Shown here: positions 24,137 to 30,700 of the stretch, piece after piece
Position numbering within the stretch: the first letter of the stretch is position 1
Layout: each line of letters begins with the position of its first letter
DNA from: a virus
Direction: 5' to 3' (one strand)
DNA length: 39,987 nt
Virus record (IMG/VR): IMGVR_UViG_3300041955_001176
Span: 1-39,987 of that record
Program-made: the position numbers and the translations under genes
Notes under the pieces: model-generated
Told to the model about the DNA's origin: nothing
Databases searched by the model: none
Seen by the model: the letters and a program-made list of their open reading frames with translations, nothing else

Positions 24137-24139
24137 CAA
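24111..24139 (-). promoter_or_regulatory. Minus-strand promoter of the RHH cassette
   Basis: Read on the minus strand: TTGACA (24139-24134), 17-bp spacer, TACAGT (24116-24111). The -35 is perfect and the spacing optimal. The -10 ends only six bases before the ATG at 24104-24102, so transcription would begin at or next to the start codon, giving a leaderless or nearly leaderless mRNA. Confidence 0.75.
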
Positions 24140-24181
24140 CTTTACGGTAATGTTGTAGTGGATCGTATAGGAGAAGCCACC

Positions 24182-24190
24182 ATGAAATGA
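24182..24190 (+). other. Two-codon minigene overlapping the integrase start
   Basis: ATG AAA TGA at 24182-24190 has AGGAG at 24169-24173 at good spacing, and its stop overlaps the ATG at 24187. It could tune integrase translation by reinitiation. The known parallel is the lambda bar minigenes (two-codon frames near att). If integrase starts at 24271 instead, this is chance. Confidence 0.35.
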
Positions 24191-25338
24191 GCGTAAAATT
24201 TGCGCCTCGTCTAATCTTTCAGCATACCCTTGGGCACGTCGATTGCTTCGCTTGCAGTGAGGCTAATCGTATGTCCGAACGATCGTTGACCGCCGACTTG
24301 CTCTTTCCCGATGCTTTCAACCTCTGGCTCTCCTGGCGGCTGCTGGCGCCGTCCGGAGACGTCGGGCGACTTACCGACGCGCGCTACTTGGCGCCCAAAA
24401 GCATCAAGGATTATCGCGCCTGCGCGGTCGCCTTGGATAAATTCTTCGGCCGACTCGCGTTGGGCGAGATCCACGCTGGCCACCTGCGGGAATATCAGCG
24501 CACGCGCGCCTATTGCGATCCTGCCGGGGGCGCCTGGGCGCATCCAGCGGGCGCCAACCGCATTCGCAAGGAGATCGCTCTGCTGATCCGTATTCTCCGC
24601 GATGCGCGGCTTTGGGGCGATCGGGAGGAGCGCTGCTTTACGCGGTTGCGGGCTGTCGAAGAAGATGTGCCGCGCGCCCTGCAACCGGAGGAGCAAGCGC
24701 GTTTTCTGGCCGTGGCTGCGAGCCGTGTCGAGTGGCAGTTCGTTTATTGGTATGCCGTCCTGGCTTTGCAGACCACGGCGTCGACGAACGAGCTGCGCGC
24801 CCTGCGCATTGGCGACGTGCTCCTGGCGCAGGGCATATTGCAGATCCGGCGCGAGGGAGCGAAGAATAAATACCGCATCCGCACTATTCCGCTCGAAACT
24901 CCGGAGGTGATCTGGGCGCTGGCGCGGCTGGTGGAACGGGCGCGATCGCTGGGAGCGGCCGCTCCGCACCATTACCTCTTCCCGATCCAGGAGGCAAAAG
25001 GACATTACAATCCCAATCGGGCGATGTCCGACTCGGGATTGAAAAAGCGTTTCAACGCCGTGCGCGCGGCCGCCAACCTGGATTGGCTTCGGCCTTACGA
25101 CCTGCGCCACACAGCGATCACCCGCATGGCCGAGGCTGGCGTGCCCATCCAGGTGGTTATGAGCTTTGCCGGCCACATGACGCAGCGCATGCAGCAACAC
25201 TACACGGCGATCAGCCTGACGGCCAAGCGCAAATGGGCGCGCTCGACCTGGTCGGAAGATCCCGCACAGGGCTTTCCCGTTGTGGGAGAGAACGAAAGTG
25301 GTAGGCGTTTTCCACAGGAAAAGTTGCATCGTGCCTGA
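24187..25338 (+). CDS. int: Tyrosine recombinase (integrase)
   Basis: 383 aa from ATG 24187 (a second start, ATG 24271, would give 355 aa). It integrates and excises the phage at attP. The N-terminal SAM-like DNA-binding domain covers about 45-150 (SIKDYRACAVALDKFF...). The catalytic domain has Lys in GAKNKYR, DLRHT with Arg307, the GHM His and the nucleophile Tyr339 in QQHY. The usual first Arg position in the TGLR-x-x-EL block reads Ser199 (TTAS-T-NEL), and the Box II His position is Tyr (YDLR). Attachment-site DNA follows the gene. Confidence 0.9.
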   Translation: MSVKFAPRLIFQHTLGHVDCFACSEANRMSERSLTADLLFPDAFNLWLSWRLLAPSGDVGRLTDARYLAPKSIKDYRACAVALDKFFGRLALGEIHAGHLREYQRTRAYCDPAGGAWAHPAGANRIRKEIALLIRILRDARLWGDREERCFTRLRAVEEDVPRALQPEEQARFLAVAASRVEWQFVYWYAVLALQTTASTNELRALRIGDVLLAQGILQIRREGAKNKYRIRTIPLETPEVIWALARLVERARSLGAAAPHHYLFPIQEAKGHYNPNRAMSDSGLKKRFNAVRAAANLDWLRPYDLRHTAITRMAEAGVPIQVVMSFAGHMTQRMQQHYTAISLTAKRKWARSTWSEDPAQGFPVVGENESGRRFPQEKLHRA

Positions 25339-25346
25339 TTTCGAGC

Positions 25347-25375
25347 TTGACAGCCCGGCCGCTGCTGGGTGTAGG
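25347..25375 (+). promoter_or_regulatory. Possible promoter after integrase
   Basis: TTGACA at 25347-25352 with a 17-bp spacer to TGTAGG at 25370-25375. The -35 is perfect but the -10 is weak, so activity needs proof. It would read through attP into the early operon. Confidence 0.3.
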
Positions 25376-25452
25376 GTTGCAAACAGTCGCATTGATTTGT
25401 TCCGTTTTGCTCACCGCTCGCACAAAGAGCGACGGATCGTCCGCTTGGACCC

Positions 25453-25502
25453 ACGGATTCATAACCCGTAGGTCGGCGGTTCAATCCCGCCCTCCGCCAC
25501 CA
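25453..25502 (+). other. attP core: 3' half of a tRNA with anticodon CAT
   Basis: The sequence contains the end of a tRNA: anticodon loop TTCATAA (25458-25464), stem CCCGT, variable loop AGGTC, T-arm GGCGG-TTCAATC-CCGCC (25475-25491), acceptor strand CTCCGCC, discriminator A and CCA (ends 25502). The 5' side of the anticodon stem (ACGGA) has a mismatch at its inner pair and no 5' acceptor is present, so it is not a functional tRNA. It is the identity block by which the phage restores a host tRNA(CAT) (Met or Ile2) gene on integration. Position next to int supports this. Confidence 0.85.
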
Positions 25503-25563
25503 GCCCAGCAAAATGGCACAACCTGCAGGGATTTGCCGGAAATGACCACAATAAAGCGCAGTG

Positions 25564-25606
25564 TCGGCGCATGGAGCGATGGACCTCAGACCGTCGCTCC
25601 ATGCGC
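25564..25606. other. Strong 13-bp inverted repeat upstream of the early genes
   Basis: GCGCATGGAGCGA (25567-25579) and its perfect complement TCGCTCCATGCGC (25594-25606) flank a 14-base centre, of which three more pairs can form. The stem is up to 16 bp with an 8-nt loop. No T-run follows. It lies between attP and the first early gene; the 324-bp stretch 25339-25662 holds attP, this stem-loop and no gene. Confidence 0.7.
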
Positions 25607-25662
25607 GCGTGGGCTTTCTGTCCGGATTTCTCCTCTTCGGTGCGACGGAAAAGAGAGAAATC

Positions 25663-26457
25663 ATGGACGAACCTCGCACCGTCCTCACTGTCTCCAGTCC
25701 TGAACTTGAGGAGTTCTTTCTGGACGGCACGCTGGCCTACCAGGCCGAAACGATTCAAGAACAGAAGTCGATCACATCTGACCTTATTGGGCAGGTGGCT
25801 GAGGTTGTATGCGATGCCTATAACAATGAGGGGGGCACCTATCAATGCGCGATGCCTGCAGCTCAGATGGCCTGGAAATTTGCAGCGCGCGCTGGCATCG
25901 ACGTAGCCCGTGCGAACCTGTTTCCGCAATATGAGGGCCGCGGGCGCCTGCTGGGGCAGCTTATCTTTGCCGCCCGCGATCTTGCCCACCACACTATTTC
26001 CCACATCGAGGTCGACGTCGGGGAGCCACACTCGGCCATCCTTTGGACCTGCCGCGAGTGCAAGCGCAGCGCTTTTCGCGTAGCGCCTATTCAGCATCGC
26101 GACCGCTGTCGCGTGGGGCGCGTCCTGCGGCTGCTGGAGCAACTCTGCGCGCTGGACATTTCGACTTTAATTTCAGATGAAAAGGAGGTTGCGCCGGCGG
26201 GGGAGATTGGCGATCGCGCGCCAGGGGTCGCGGGCGCCGGGATGCGCCCGCGTGCCCAAGCTTTATATGGGGAGCCGTGGTCCTACTCGATCGACGGCGT
26301 TCTCGAAGAAACGAAAATACTCGACCGTGAGGGCACGCTGATCGCCTCGATCGATAAGGCCGATCTTGAGGCTCGGGAATGGGCGGCGCGCATTATGTGC
26401 TGCGTCAACACACTGGCCGGAGTTCCGGACGCGGAGCTGGAAGGCGGTGCGCGATGA
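25663..26457 (+). CDS. Early protein with a CxxC/H/C metal motif
   Basis: 264 aa, ATG 25663 with AAGAGAGAAA upstream; the frame is open further up but through the stem-loop. A Cys-x-x-Cys...His...Cys motif lies in WTCRECKRSAF...QHRDRC (about residues 125-148), and the C-terminus has the phage pattern LDREGTLIASID...AARIMCCVNTLAGVPDAEL. The first half is helical. No family name known. First gene of the early operon, coupled to the next by ATGA. Confidence 0.65.
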   Translation: MDEPRTVLTVSSPELEEFFLDGTLAYQAETIQEQKSITSDLIGQVAEVVCDAYNNEGGTYQCAMPAAQMAWKFAARAGIDVARANLFPQYEGRGRLLGQLIFAARDLAHHTISHIEVDVGEPHSAILWTCRECKRSAFRVAPIQHRDRCRVGRVLRLLEQLCALDISTLISDEKEVAPAGEIGDRAPGVAGAGMRPRAQALYGEPWSYSIDGVLEETKILDREGTLIASIDKADLEAREWAARIMCCVNTLAGVPDAELEGGAR

Positions 26458-26558
26458 CGACCCTGACTGCAATCGCGCTTGGCTTTGCGTTGGGCGTCGC
26501 CGTCATCGTGCTTGCCGTTCTCGCGGAGCTCCGGCGCCGGGAAGGCGGCGCGCGATGA
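26454..26558 (+). CDS. 34-aa single-span membrane peptide
   Basis: Begins in the ATGA overlap with the preceding gene and ends in the next one. It reads M-T-T-L-T then a hydrophobic stretch (AIALGFALGVAVIVLAVLAEL) and a basic RRREGGAR end. It is real as judged by the two overlaps and the shared ribosome-site element, although no function can be given. Confidence 0.65.
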   Translation: MTTLTAIALGFALGVAVIVLAVLAELRRREGGAR

Positions 26559-26809
26559 GATCTCTTAGCGAACGAAAGACGCGCCTGATCTTCGAAACCG
26601 AGGACGCGTTGTACGAAGCGGGGCGCATGCGCCAGGTGATCTTTGAGGCGCGGCCGGCCTACGCGACGGTGAGATTGAAGGGCCTGCGCAGGGCCTTCTC
26701 TTTCCCCTATGCGGCCGTGTACCACGTCGCAGTAAAGATGGCCGTTGAGGCGGATCGCGCCGCGAAGGTCAGGGAGCGCAAGACGTCCAAGAAAGGCGGC
26801 GCGCGATGA
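26555..26809 (+). CDS. Small basic early protein
   Basis: 84 aa, ATG 26555 in the ATGA overlap. RSLSERKTRLIFETEDALYEAGRMRQVIFEARPAY then a Lys/Arg-rich C-terminus. No family recognised. The beta-strand/helix layout with many basic residues could mean nucleic acid binding, unproven. Confidence 0.65.
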   Translation: MRSLSERKTRLIFETEDALYEAGRMRQVIFEARPAYATVRLKGLRRAFSFPYAAVYHVAVKMAVEADRAAKVRERKTSKKGGAR

Positions 26810-28551
26810 CCACGAAATTAAAGATTGAACCGCCGTCCGCCAACCAGGTAAGGGAGATTCCGCTCGACCTGCTGGACTCGAACCCGCGTAACCCACGCAA
26901 GACCTTCGACGCTCTCGCCCTTGGCGAGCTCGCCGCGTCGATCAAGTCGATCGGCTTTACGCAGCCGCTGCTGGTGCGGCCTACGCCCCAGCTTGATGGC
27001 CTGGTAGAGATGCGTTACGAGATCGTCTGCGGTCACCGCCGCGTGGAGGCCGCGGACATGCTGGGTCTCGAAAGCGCGCCCTGCACCGTGCGCAGCCTGA
27101 GCGACGAGGAGGCGGCGGATATCGCCATTGTCGATAATCTCCAGCGGGCCGACGTGCCGGCTCTGGAAGAGGCGGACAGCTACGAGGCTTTGCGCCAGCG
27201 CCTGGGCACCGCCGAAGCCATCGCCGCCCGGGTTTCGAAGCCGGTCGAATACGTGGCCAAGCGGCTGCGCCTGGTTAGCCTGGGCGAGCATTCGCGCCGT
27301 GCGCTGGCCGCACAGCTCATTACTGTGGACCACGCGCTTCTCTTGGCGCGCCTTGGCAGCGAGGAAGAGAACGCCGCGCTGAAGTGGACGCTCGATCACA
27401 ATGCCGGCGTCAAGGTCAAGATCGAGGCTGTAATTGCCGCGGCGATCGAGCGGCGCGAGGAGGAGAGGAAGGAAAAAAGCCACTGGCGCAACACCTGGGA
27501 GCCCATGTCGGTGCAGCGCCTCAAGGAGCACATCGAGCGGAGCTCTGGTCGCAAGCTAAGTCGCGCGCCTTGGAGCCTTGACGATGCGGAGCTGGTACCC
27601 GCCGTGGGCGCTTGCACGGTCTGTCCCTCGATCACTAAGGCTAACGCTTCGCTGTTTAGCGACCTCGACATCGAGGAAGCTACCTGCGCCGATGGCCTGT
27701 GCTTTGAGTCCAAGCGCGCGGCTTTCGTGCAGTTGCAGACGCGGAAAGCGATCGCGCCGGAGGATGAGCAACTGCCGCTCCGCGTGAGTTGGAAATCGAC
27801 GGCGGTCAAGCCGCGCATGACGAAAGACGGGAGTGGGCCGGTGCTCTCGCAGATCTTCAAGTACGGCCAATGGCTGGATGTGAAGAAGGACTCGTGCATT
27901 TATATGCGCAAGGGCGTCACGGTGGATTGGAGCGACGCCGGCGACCGCGGATATTTGCGCAATGGCCGCAAAGTGCGCAACCCGGGCGAGGTTTTGCTGG
28001 TCTGCGTAGCCGAGAAGTGCAAGGCACACCCGAAGGGCTGGGAGAAGGCGCAGGGCTGGCCTCCGGCAATGCTCCGCGCGATGAAGCCGCGGGAGAAGGC
28101 CGCGCAGGAGAAGCGCAAGGAGGAAGCCGTCGAGGAATCGAAGCTGCGCATGGCGGTGGCGGCGAAGGCTATCGAAGGCGTCACGAAGCTTCCCGTCGAC
28201 GCGCTGCGGGCGCTGGCTATCGATTCGCTCGCGGATTGGGCGGACGACCGGAAATATCACGAAGCCTTGGTTCCAGGGATCGCGAAGATCCTGGGCGAGG
28301 CCAAGGCCGACAGCGTACCGTTCTTCCGCGCCCTGGCCGCGGCCTCGATCGACATGGGCCTCCTCGCCGCCGATGAATGGCGCCCGGCGAAAGAAGGCCG
28401 CGGCGATTTCCTGGCCGCGGTGAAGAGACTCGGCTATGACGGCTCGAGTGCGTGGCTAAAGCCGGCGAAGCCGAAGGCAAAGTTCGCGAAATTGCCTGGT
28501 AAGAAGAGTGTTAAAACGGCGGCGGCGAAGAAGGCCGCCAAGCGTAAGTAA
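26806..28551 (+). CDS. ParB/RepB/Spo0J-family protein
   Basis: 581 aa. The ParB N-terminal domain is clear: REIPLDLLDSNPRNPRKTFD, ELAASIKSIGFTQPLLVRP, and box II GHRRVEAA at 76-83, which bind nucleotide in CTP-using ParB proteins. A helix-turn-helix follows (TAEAIAARVSKPVEYVAKRLRLVSLGE). The C-terminal half has a Cys cluster (CTVC...CADGLCFESK) and a long Lys/Ala-rich helical tail. No ParA gene is in the window, so it may be an orphan ParB, either a nuclease/regulator or a partition factor using host ParA. ATG overlaps the previous stop. Confidence 0.85.
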   Translation: MTTKLKIEPPSANQVREIPLDLLDSNPRNPRKTFDALALGELAASIKSIGFTQPLLVRPTPQLDGLVEMRYEIVCGHRRVEAADMLGLESAPCTVRSLSDEEAADIAIVDNLQRADVPALEEADSYEALRQRLGTAEAIAARVSKPVEYVAKRLRLVSLGEHSRRALAAQLITVDHALLLARLGSEEENAALKWTLDHNAGVKVKIEAVIAAAIERREEERKEKSHWRNTWEPMSVQRLKEHIERSSGRKLSRAPWSLDDAELVPAVGACTVCPSITKANASLFSDLDIEEATCADGLCFESKRAAFVQLQTRKAIAPEDEQLPLRVSWKSTAVKPRMTKDGSGPVLSQIFKYGQWLDVKKDSCIYMRKGVTVDWSDAGDRGYLRNGRKVRNPGEVLLVCVAEKCKAHPKGWEKAQGWPPAMLRAMKPREKAAQEKRKEEAVEESKLRMAVAAKAIEGVTKLPVDALRALAIDSLADWADDRKYHEALVPGIAKILGEAKADSVPFFRALAAASIDMGLLAADEWRPAKEGRGDFLAAVKRLGYDGSSAWLKPAKPKAKFAKLPGKKSVKTAAAKKAAKRK

Positions 28552-28555
28552 CGCT

Positions 28556-28825
28556 ATGCGGAAACGAGTGGGCCCAATTCGCGCGAGTCAGCCTGTCAGG
28601 GTAGTGACCCGGGGCGCCTGCCGTTTCTGCGGTTGCACCGAGGAGACGGCCTGTCGCGTGGCTCCTTACGAAGAGGGCGACCTGTGCAGCTGGCTTTCGG
28701 GTACGAGCCACACGGTTTGCACAGCGGCAAGCTGCCTGCGGCAATGGAGCGTTGCGCAGGCGCGGGAGAACCGGGAGCGCGAATTGCGGGAGACGCGCTG
28801 GCTGCGTCGCTGGCTGTTGCGCTGA
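28556..28825 (+). CDS. Small zinc-binding early protein
   Basis: 89 aa, ATG 28556. ACRFCGCTEETACRV, DLCSW and TVCTAASC form a Cys-rich centre resembling phage mini-proteins with a CxxCGCT motif. The ends are strongly basic (RKRVGPIRAS; RWLRRWLLR). No function known. Confidence 0.65.
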   Translation: MRKRVGPIRASQPVRVVTRGACRFCGCTEETACRVAPYEEGDLCSWLSGTSHTVCTAASCLRQWSVAQARENRERELRETRWLRRWLLR

Positions 28826-28846
28826 GCGCCGGAAAGGAAAAAGGCC

Positions 28847-29230
28847 GTGAACAGGACAGAGGGACGAGAGCGAGGAATGTGGGAACTGGCGGCAGCGGTC
28901 CAGCGCGTTGGCTGTCAGACCTGTAGACGGCCGGCGACGGGCTTCTACGCTTCGCGCGCGCTATGCACTGAATGCCGGGCGCAGGTGATCGCGCTGCAGC
29001 AACTCTGGGACGGGGAAGGGCAGACGGAGCAACAGAAACGCGAGGCGCTGCGCCAGGACGAGCTCACTGGTATGCAGACGCCGGCGCTCGACGGCTATCG
29101 CCTGCGCCTGAAGCTGGGTCGCTGGCTGTGGGCACCGACACTGCTGGCCGTCGGCGGCGCGCTGTGGTACATGGGCTGGCTGTTGGGCTACGCAGTGCTT
29201 ACTTGGATACGCAGCGGAGGAGCGAACTGA
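28847..29230 (+). CDS. Zinc-ribbon protein with a membrane segment
   Basis: 127 aa from GTG 28847 with GGAAAGG upstream. CQTCRRPATGFYASRALCTEC is a zinc ribbon near residues 23-44; the C-terminal half has a hydrophobic stretch (LWAPTLLAVGGALWYMGWLLGYAVLTW). Overlaps the next gene by one base. Function unknown. Confidence 0.6.
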   Translation: MNRTEGRERGMWELAAAVQRVGCQTCRRPATGFYASRALCTECRAQVIALQQLWDGEGQTEQQKREALRQDELTGMQTPALDGYRLRLKLGRWLWAPTLLAVGGALWYMGWLLGYAVLTWIRSGGAN

Positions 29231-29613
29231 TGAAAACGGAAGTGCCGGACAGTGAACTGATCCCGATCAATATCGGGAACATCAACGAAGGCGCAATGAT
29301 TCAGGGCTTTGAGATCGCGCTCGCCGAGGCGCTGGCCAACATTGCCGATCTCAACACGCCTGCAACCGCAACGCGCGCCGTCAACTTGCAACTACTGCTC
29401 AAGCCACATTCGGACCGCGTGGTCATCGAGACGGAATTCAAGGTGGCCTGCAAGCTGGCTCCCATCGAGACGCACAAGTCTAAAGTCTTTCTCGGTCGCA
29501 CGGCAGAGGGAGGCTTGCAGGCCTTCGACGCCGATCCGCGCCAGATGGCGCTGTGGACGGCTCCCAAGCCGGCCGAGGTTCAGAAACCCATCGAGTTCCA
29601 CTCGGGCTCGTAA
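29230..29613 (+). CDS. Early protein upstream of the DUF2303 gene
   Basis: 127 aa, ATG 29230 overlapping the previous stop. The sequence (IPINIGNINEGAMIQGFEIALAEALANIAD and a VIETEFKVACKLAPIETHK strand) has the pattern of the small gene that commonly accompanies DUF2303 genes, which is the next gene here. Possible partner in the same complex; no catalytic motif seen. Confidence 0.6.
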   Translation: MKTEVPDSELIPINIGNINEGAMIQGFEIALAEALANIADLNTPATATRAVNLQLLLKPHSDRVVIETEFKVACKLAPIETHKSKVFLGRTAEGGLQAFDADPRQMALWTAPKPAEVQKPIEFHSGS

Positions 29614-29650
29614 CCGCGAGGCTTCAGCTCGCACTGAAAGGATTTTTCCG

Positions 29651-30394
29651 ATGATTGCAGAAGCTCTTGAATTTCTGGCGAAGATTCAGACGCCGAAGAA
29701 CCCCGTCACCGTGGAACTGCACGGAAAACCGTATGCGGTGAAGGCCGACGGAACGGTCGGCGAGGCAGTCAAACCCGTTGACCTGCGTTTTCCGAGGCCC
29801 GTCTTGCAGGTGAACACCCTCAGCGGCCTGGTCGGCGCCTATCGGGCCAAGGTGGGCGAATTGGGCCAGCGCGTGGCTTTCCATGTGGAGAGTTATCTCA
29901 GCGTGCGATTGCTCGATCTTGACGCTGACGAATATGGGAAGCGCCTGACCTACGCGGTAGCCACGCACACGCCCGACACAGCCTTCACGTTCAACAAATA
30001 TATGGAGCCGGAGCAGTTTCTGATCGCCTTCCGGTCCAGCTTTTACTTCAATGACGAGGCGGTCAAGGTGCAGCAGCTCTGCTCCACGGTGGTTTCGGGT
30101 AACACGGTCGCGGTGGCCGACGATGGCGTCTCGCAGGAGATCACTGTCGCGTCAGGAACGGTGACCAAAACCGCTGTGGTGTTGCCGGCGTCGGGCGTTC
30201 CGTTGATCCCGTGGCGCACTTTCCGCGACGCCAATCCAGTGGTGAGCAACTTCCTGCTGCGCATGAAGGGCGTGAAGGACGCCCTGCCGCAGATCGCGCT
30301 CTTCGAGATCGACGCCAAGTGGCAGTTGGATACGATGGGGTCAATCCGCAGCTACCTCGCCGGCGAGCTGCCCGACGCGACGATCATCGCTTGA
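29651..30394 (+). CDS. DUF2303 / YfdQ-family protein
   Basis: 247 aa, ATG 29651 with AAAGGA upstream. VNTLSGLVGAYRAKV, FTFNKYMEPEQFLIAFRSSF, DDGVSQEITVASGTV, PWRTFRDANPVVSNFLLRM and PQIALFEIDAKWQLDTMGSIRSYL match YfdQ of E. coli and phage homologues. The family is common in early phage regions; a role in recombination or repair is suspected, not proven. Confidence 0.85.
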   Translation: MIAEALEFLAKIQTPKNPVTVELHGKPYAVKADGTVGEAVKPVDLRFPRPVLQVNTLSGLVGAYRAKVGELGQRVAFHVESYLSVRLLDLDADEYGKRLTYAVATHTPDTAFTFNKYMEPEQFLIAFRSSFYFNDEAVKVQQLCSTVVSGNTVAVADDGVSQEITVASGTVTKTAVVLPASGVPLIPWRTFRDANPVVSNFLLRMKGVKDALPQIALFEIDAKWQLDTMGSIRSYLAGELPDATIIA

Positions 30395-30583
30395 CGAGTG
30401 CCGCGCCGGAGTGCGAGCGACGGTGCGGATGCGCGCGGCGGATGGAATCTCCTTCTGGTCCGCCGCGCAGCAAAGACGCGATAACTTTGAAGTTAGCGCG
30501 ATTTAATTGACAGCTGCCGGATGTTAATGACTGTCCGACGCGGGATGTTAGCGGGGAGTTATGAGCAAAGCGAGAAAGCTCTT
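30395..30583 (+). promoter_or_regulatory. Regulatory gap with repeats and a stem-loop
   Basis: No gene of useful size is seen here. GCGCGGCGGA (30433-30442) pairs with TCCGCCGCGC (30459-30468), a 10-bp stem with a 16-nt loop. TTGACA at 30507-30512 could be a -35, though the -10 is poor. GGATGTTA recurs at 30519-30526 and 30543-30550 (24-bp spacing) and GTTAGCG at 30491-30497 and 30547-30553. These fit a promoter/operator region for the genes after it. Confidence 0.45.
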
Positions 30584-30697
30584 ATGAGGATTATGTGCGA
30601 ATTCGTTCCGGGCTTATGTGTTGGCGCGATCCTTAGCGATGAACACTGTCTCTATCTTTTCTTTATCTGCATCTGCGTCAGTTTTGATTGGAGTTAG
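30584..30697 (+). CDS. Possible 37-aa Cys-rich hydrophobic peptide
   Basis: ATG 30584 overlaps the stop of an eight-codon frame starting at 30561, which has GGGGAG upstream (a leader-like arrangement). The peptide is rich in Cys and Phe (LFFICICVSF) and ends three bases before the DUF5131 gene start. The evidence is position and overlap only. Confidence 0.35.
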   Translation: MRIMCEFVPGLCVGAILSDEHCLYLFFICICVSFDWS

Positions 30698-30700
30698 GCG

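Larger units (their letters stand above)
26441..26809 (+). repeat. Three copies of a 17-bp stop-start coupling element
   Basis: AAGGCGG(C/T)GCGCGATGA occurs at 26441-26457, 26542-26558 and 26793-26809. Each copy ends one gene (Gly-Gly-Ala-Arg-stop) and starts the next with ATGA, with AAGGCGG serving as ribosome site. Three consecutive junctions thus share the same element, which points to duplication of a translational-coupling cassette. Confidence 0.8.

Noticed and set aside
24211-25392. 393-codon minus-strand frame opposite integrase
   Set aside because: The plus strand encodes a recognisable tyrosine recombinase; the minus frame has no domain and no start site.
25411-25502. Complete tRNA gene
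   Set aside because: A D-arm-like GCTC...GAGC exists upstream, but the loop is too long, there is no 5' acceptor to pair with CTCCGCC, and the anticodon stem has a mismatch. Only the 3' half is tRNA-like.
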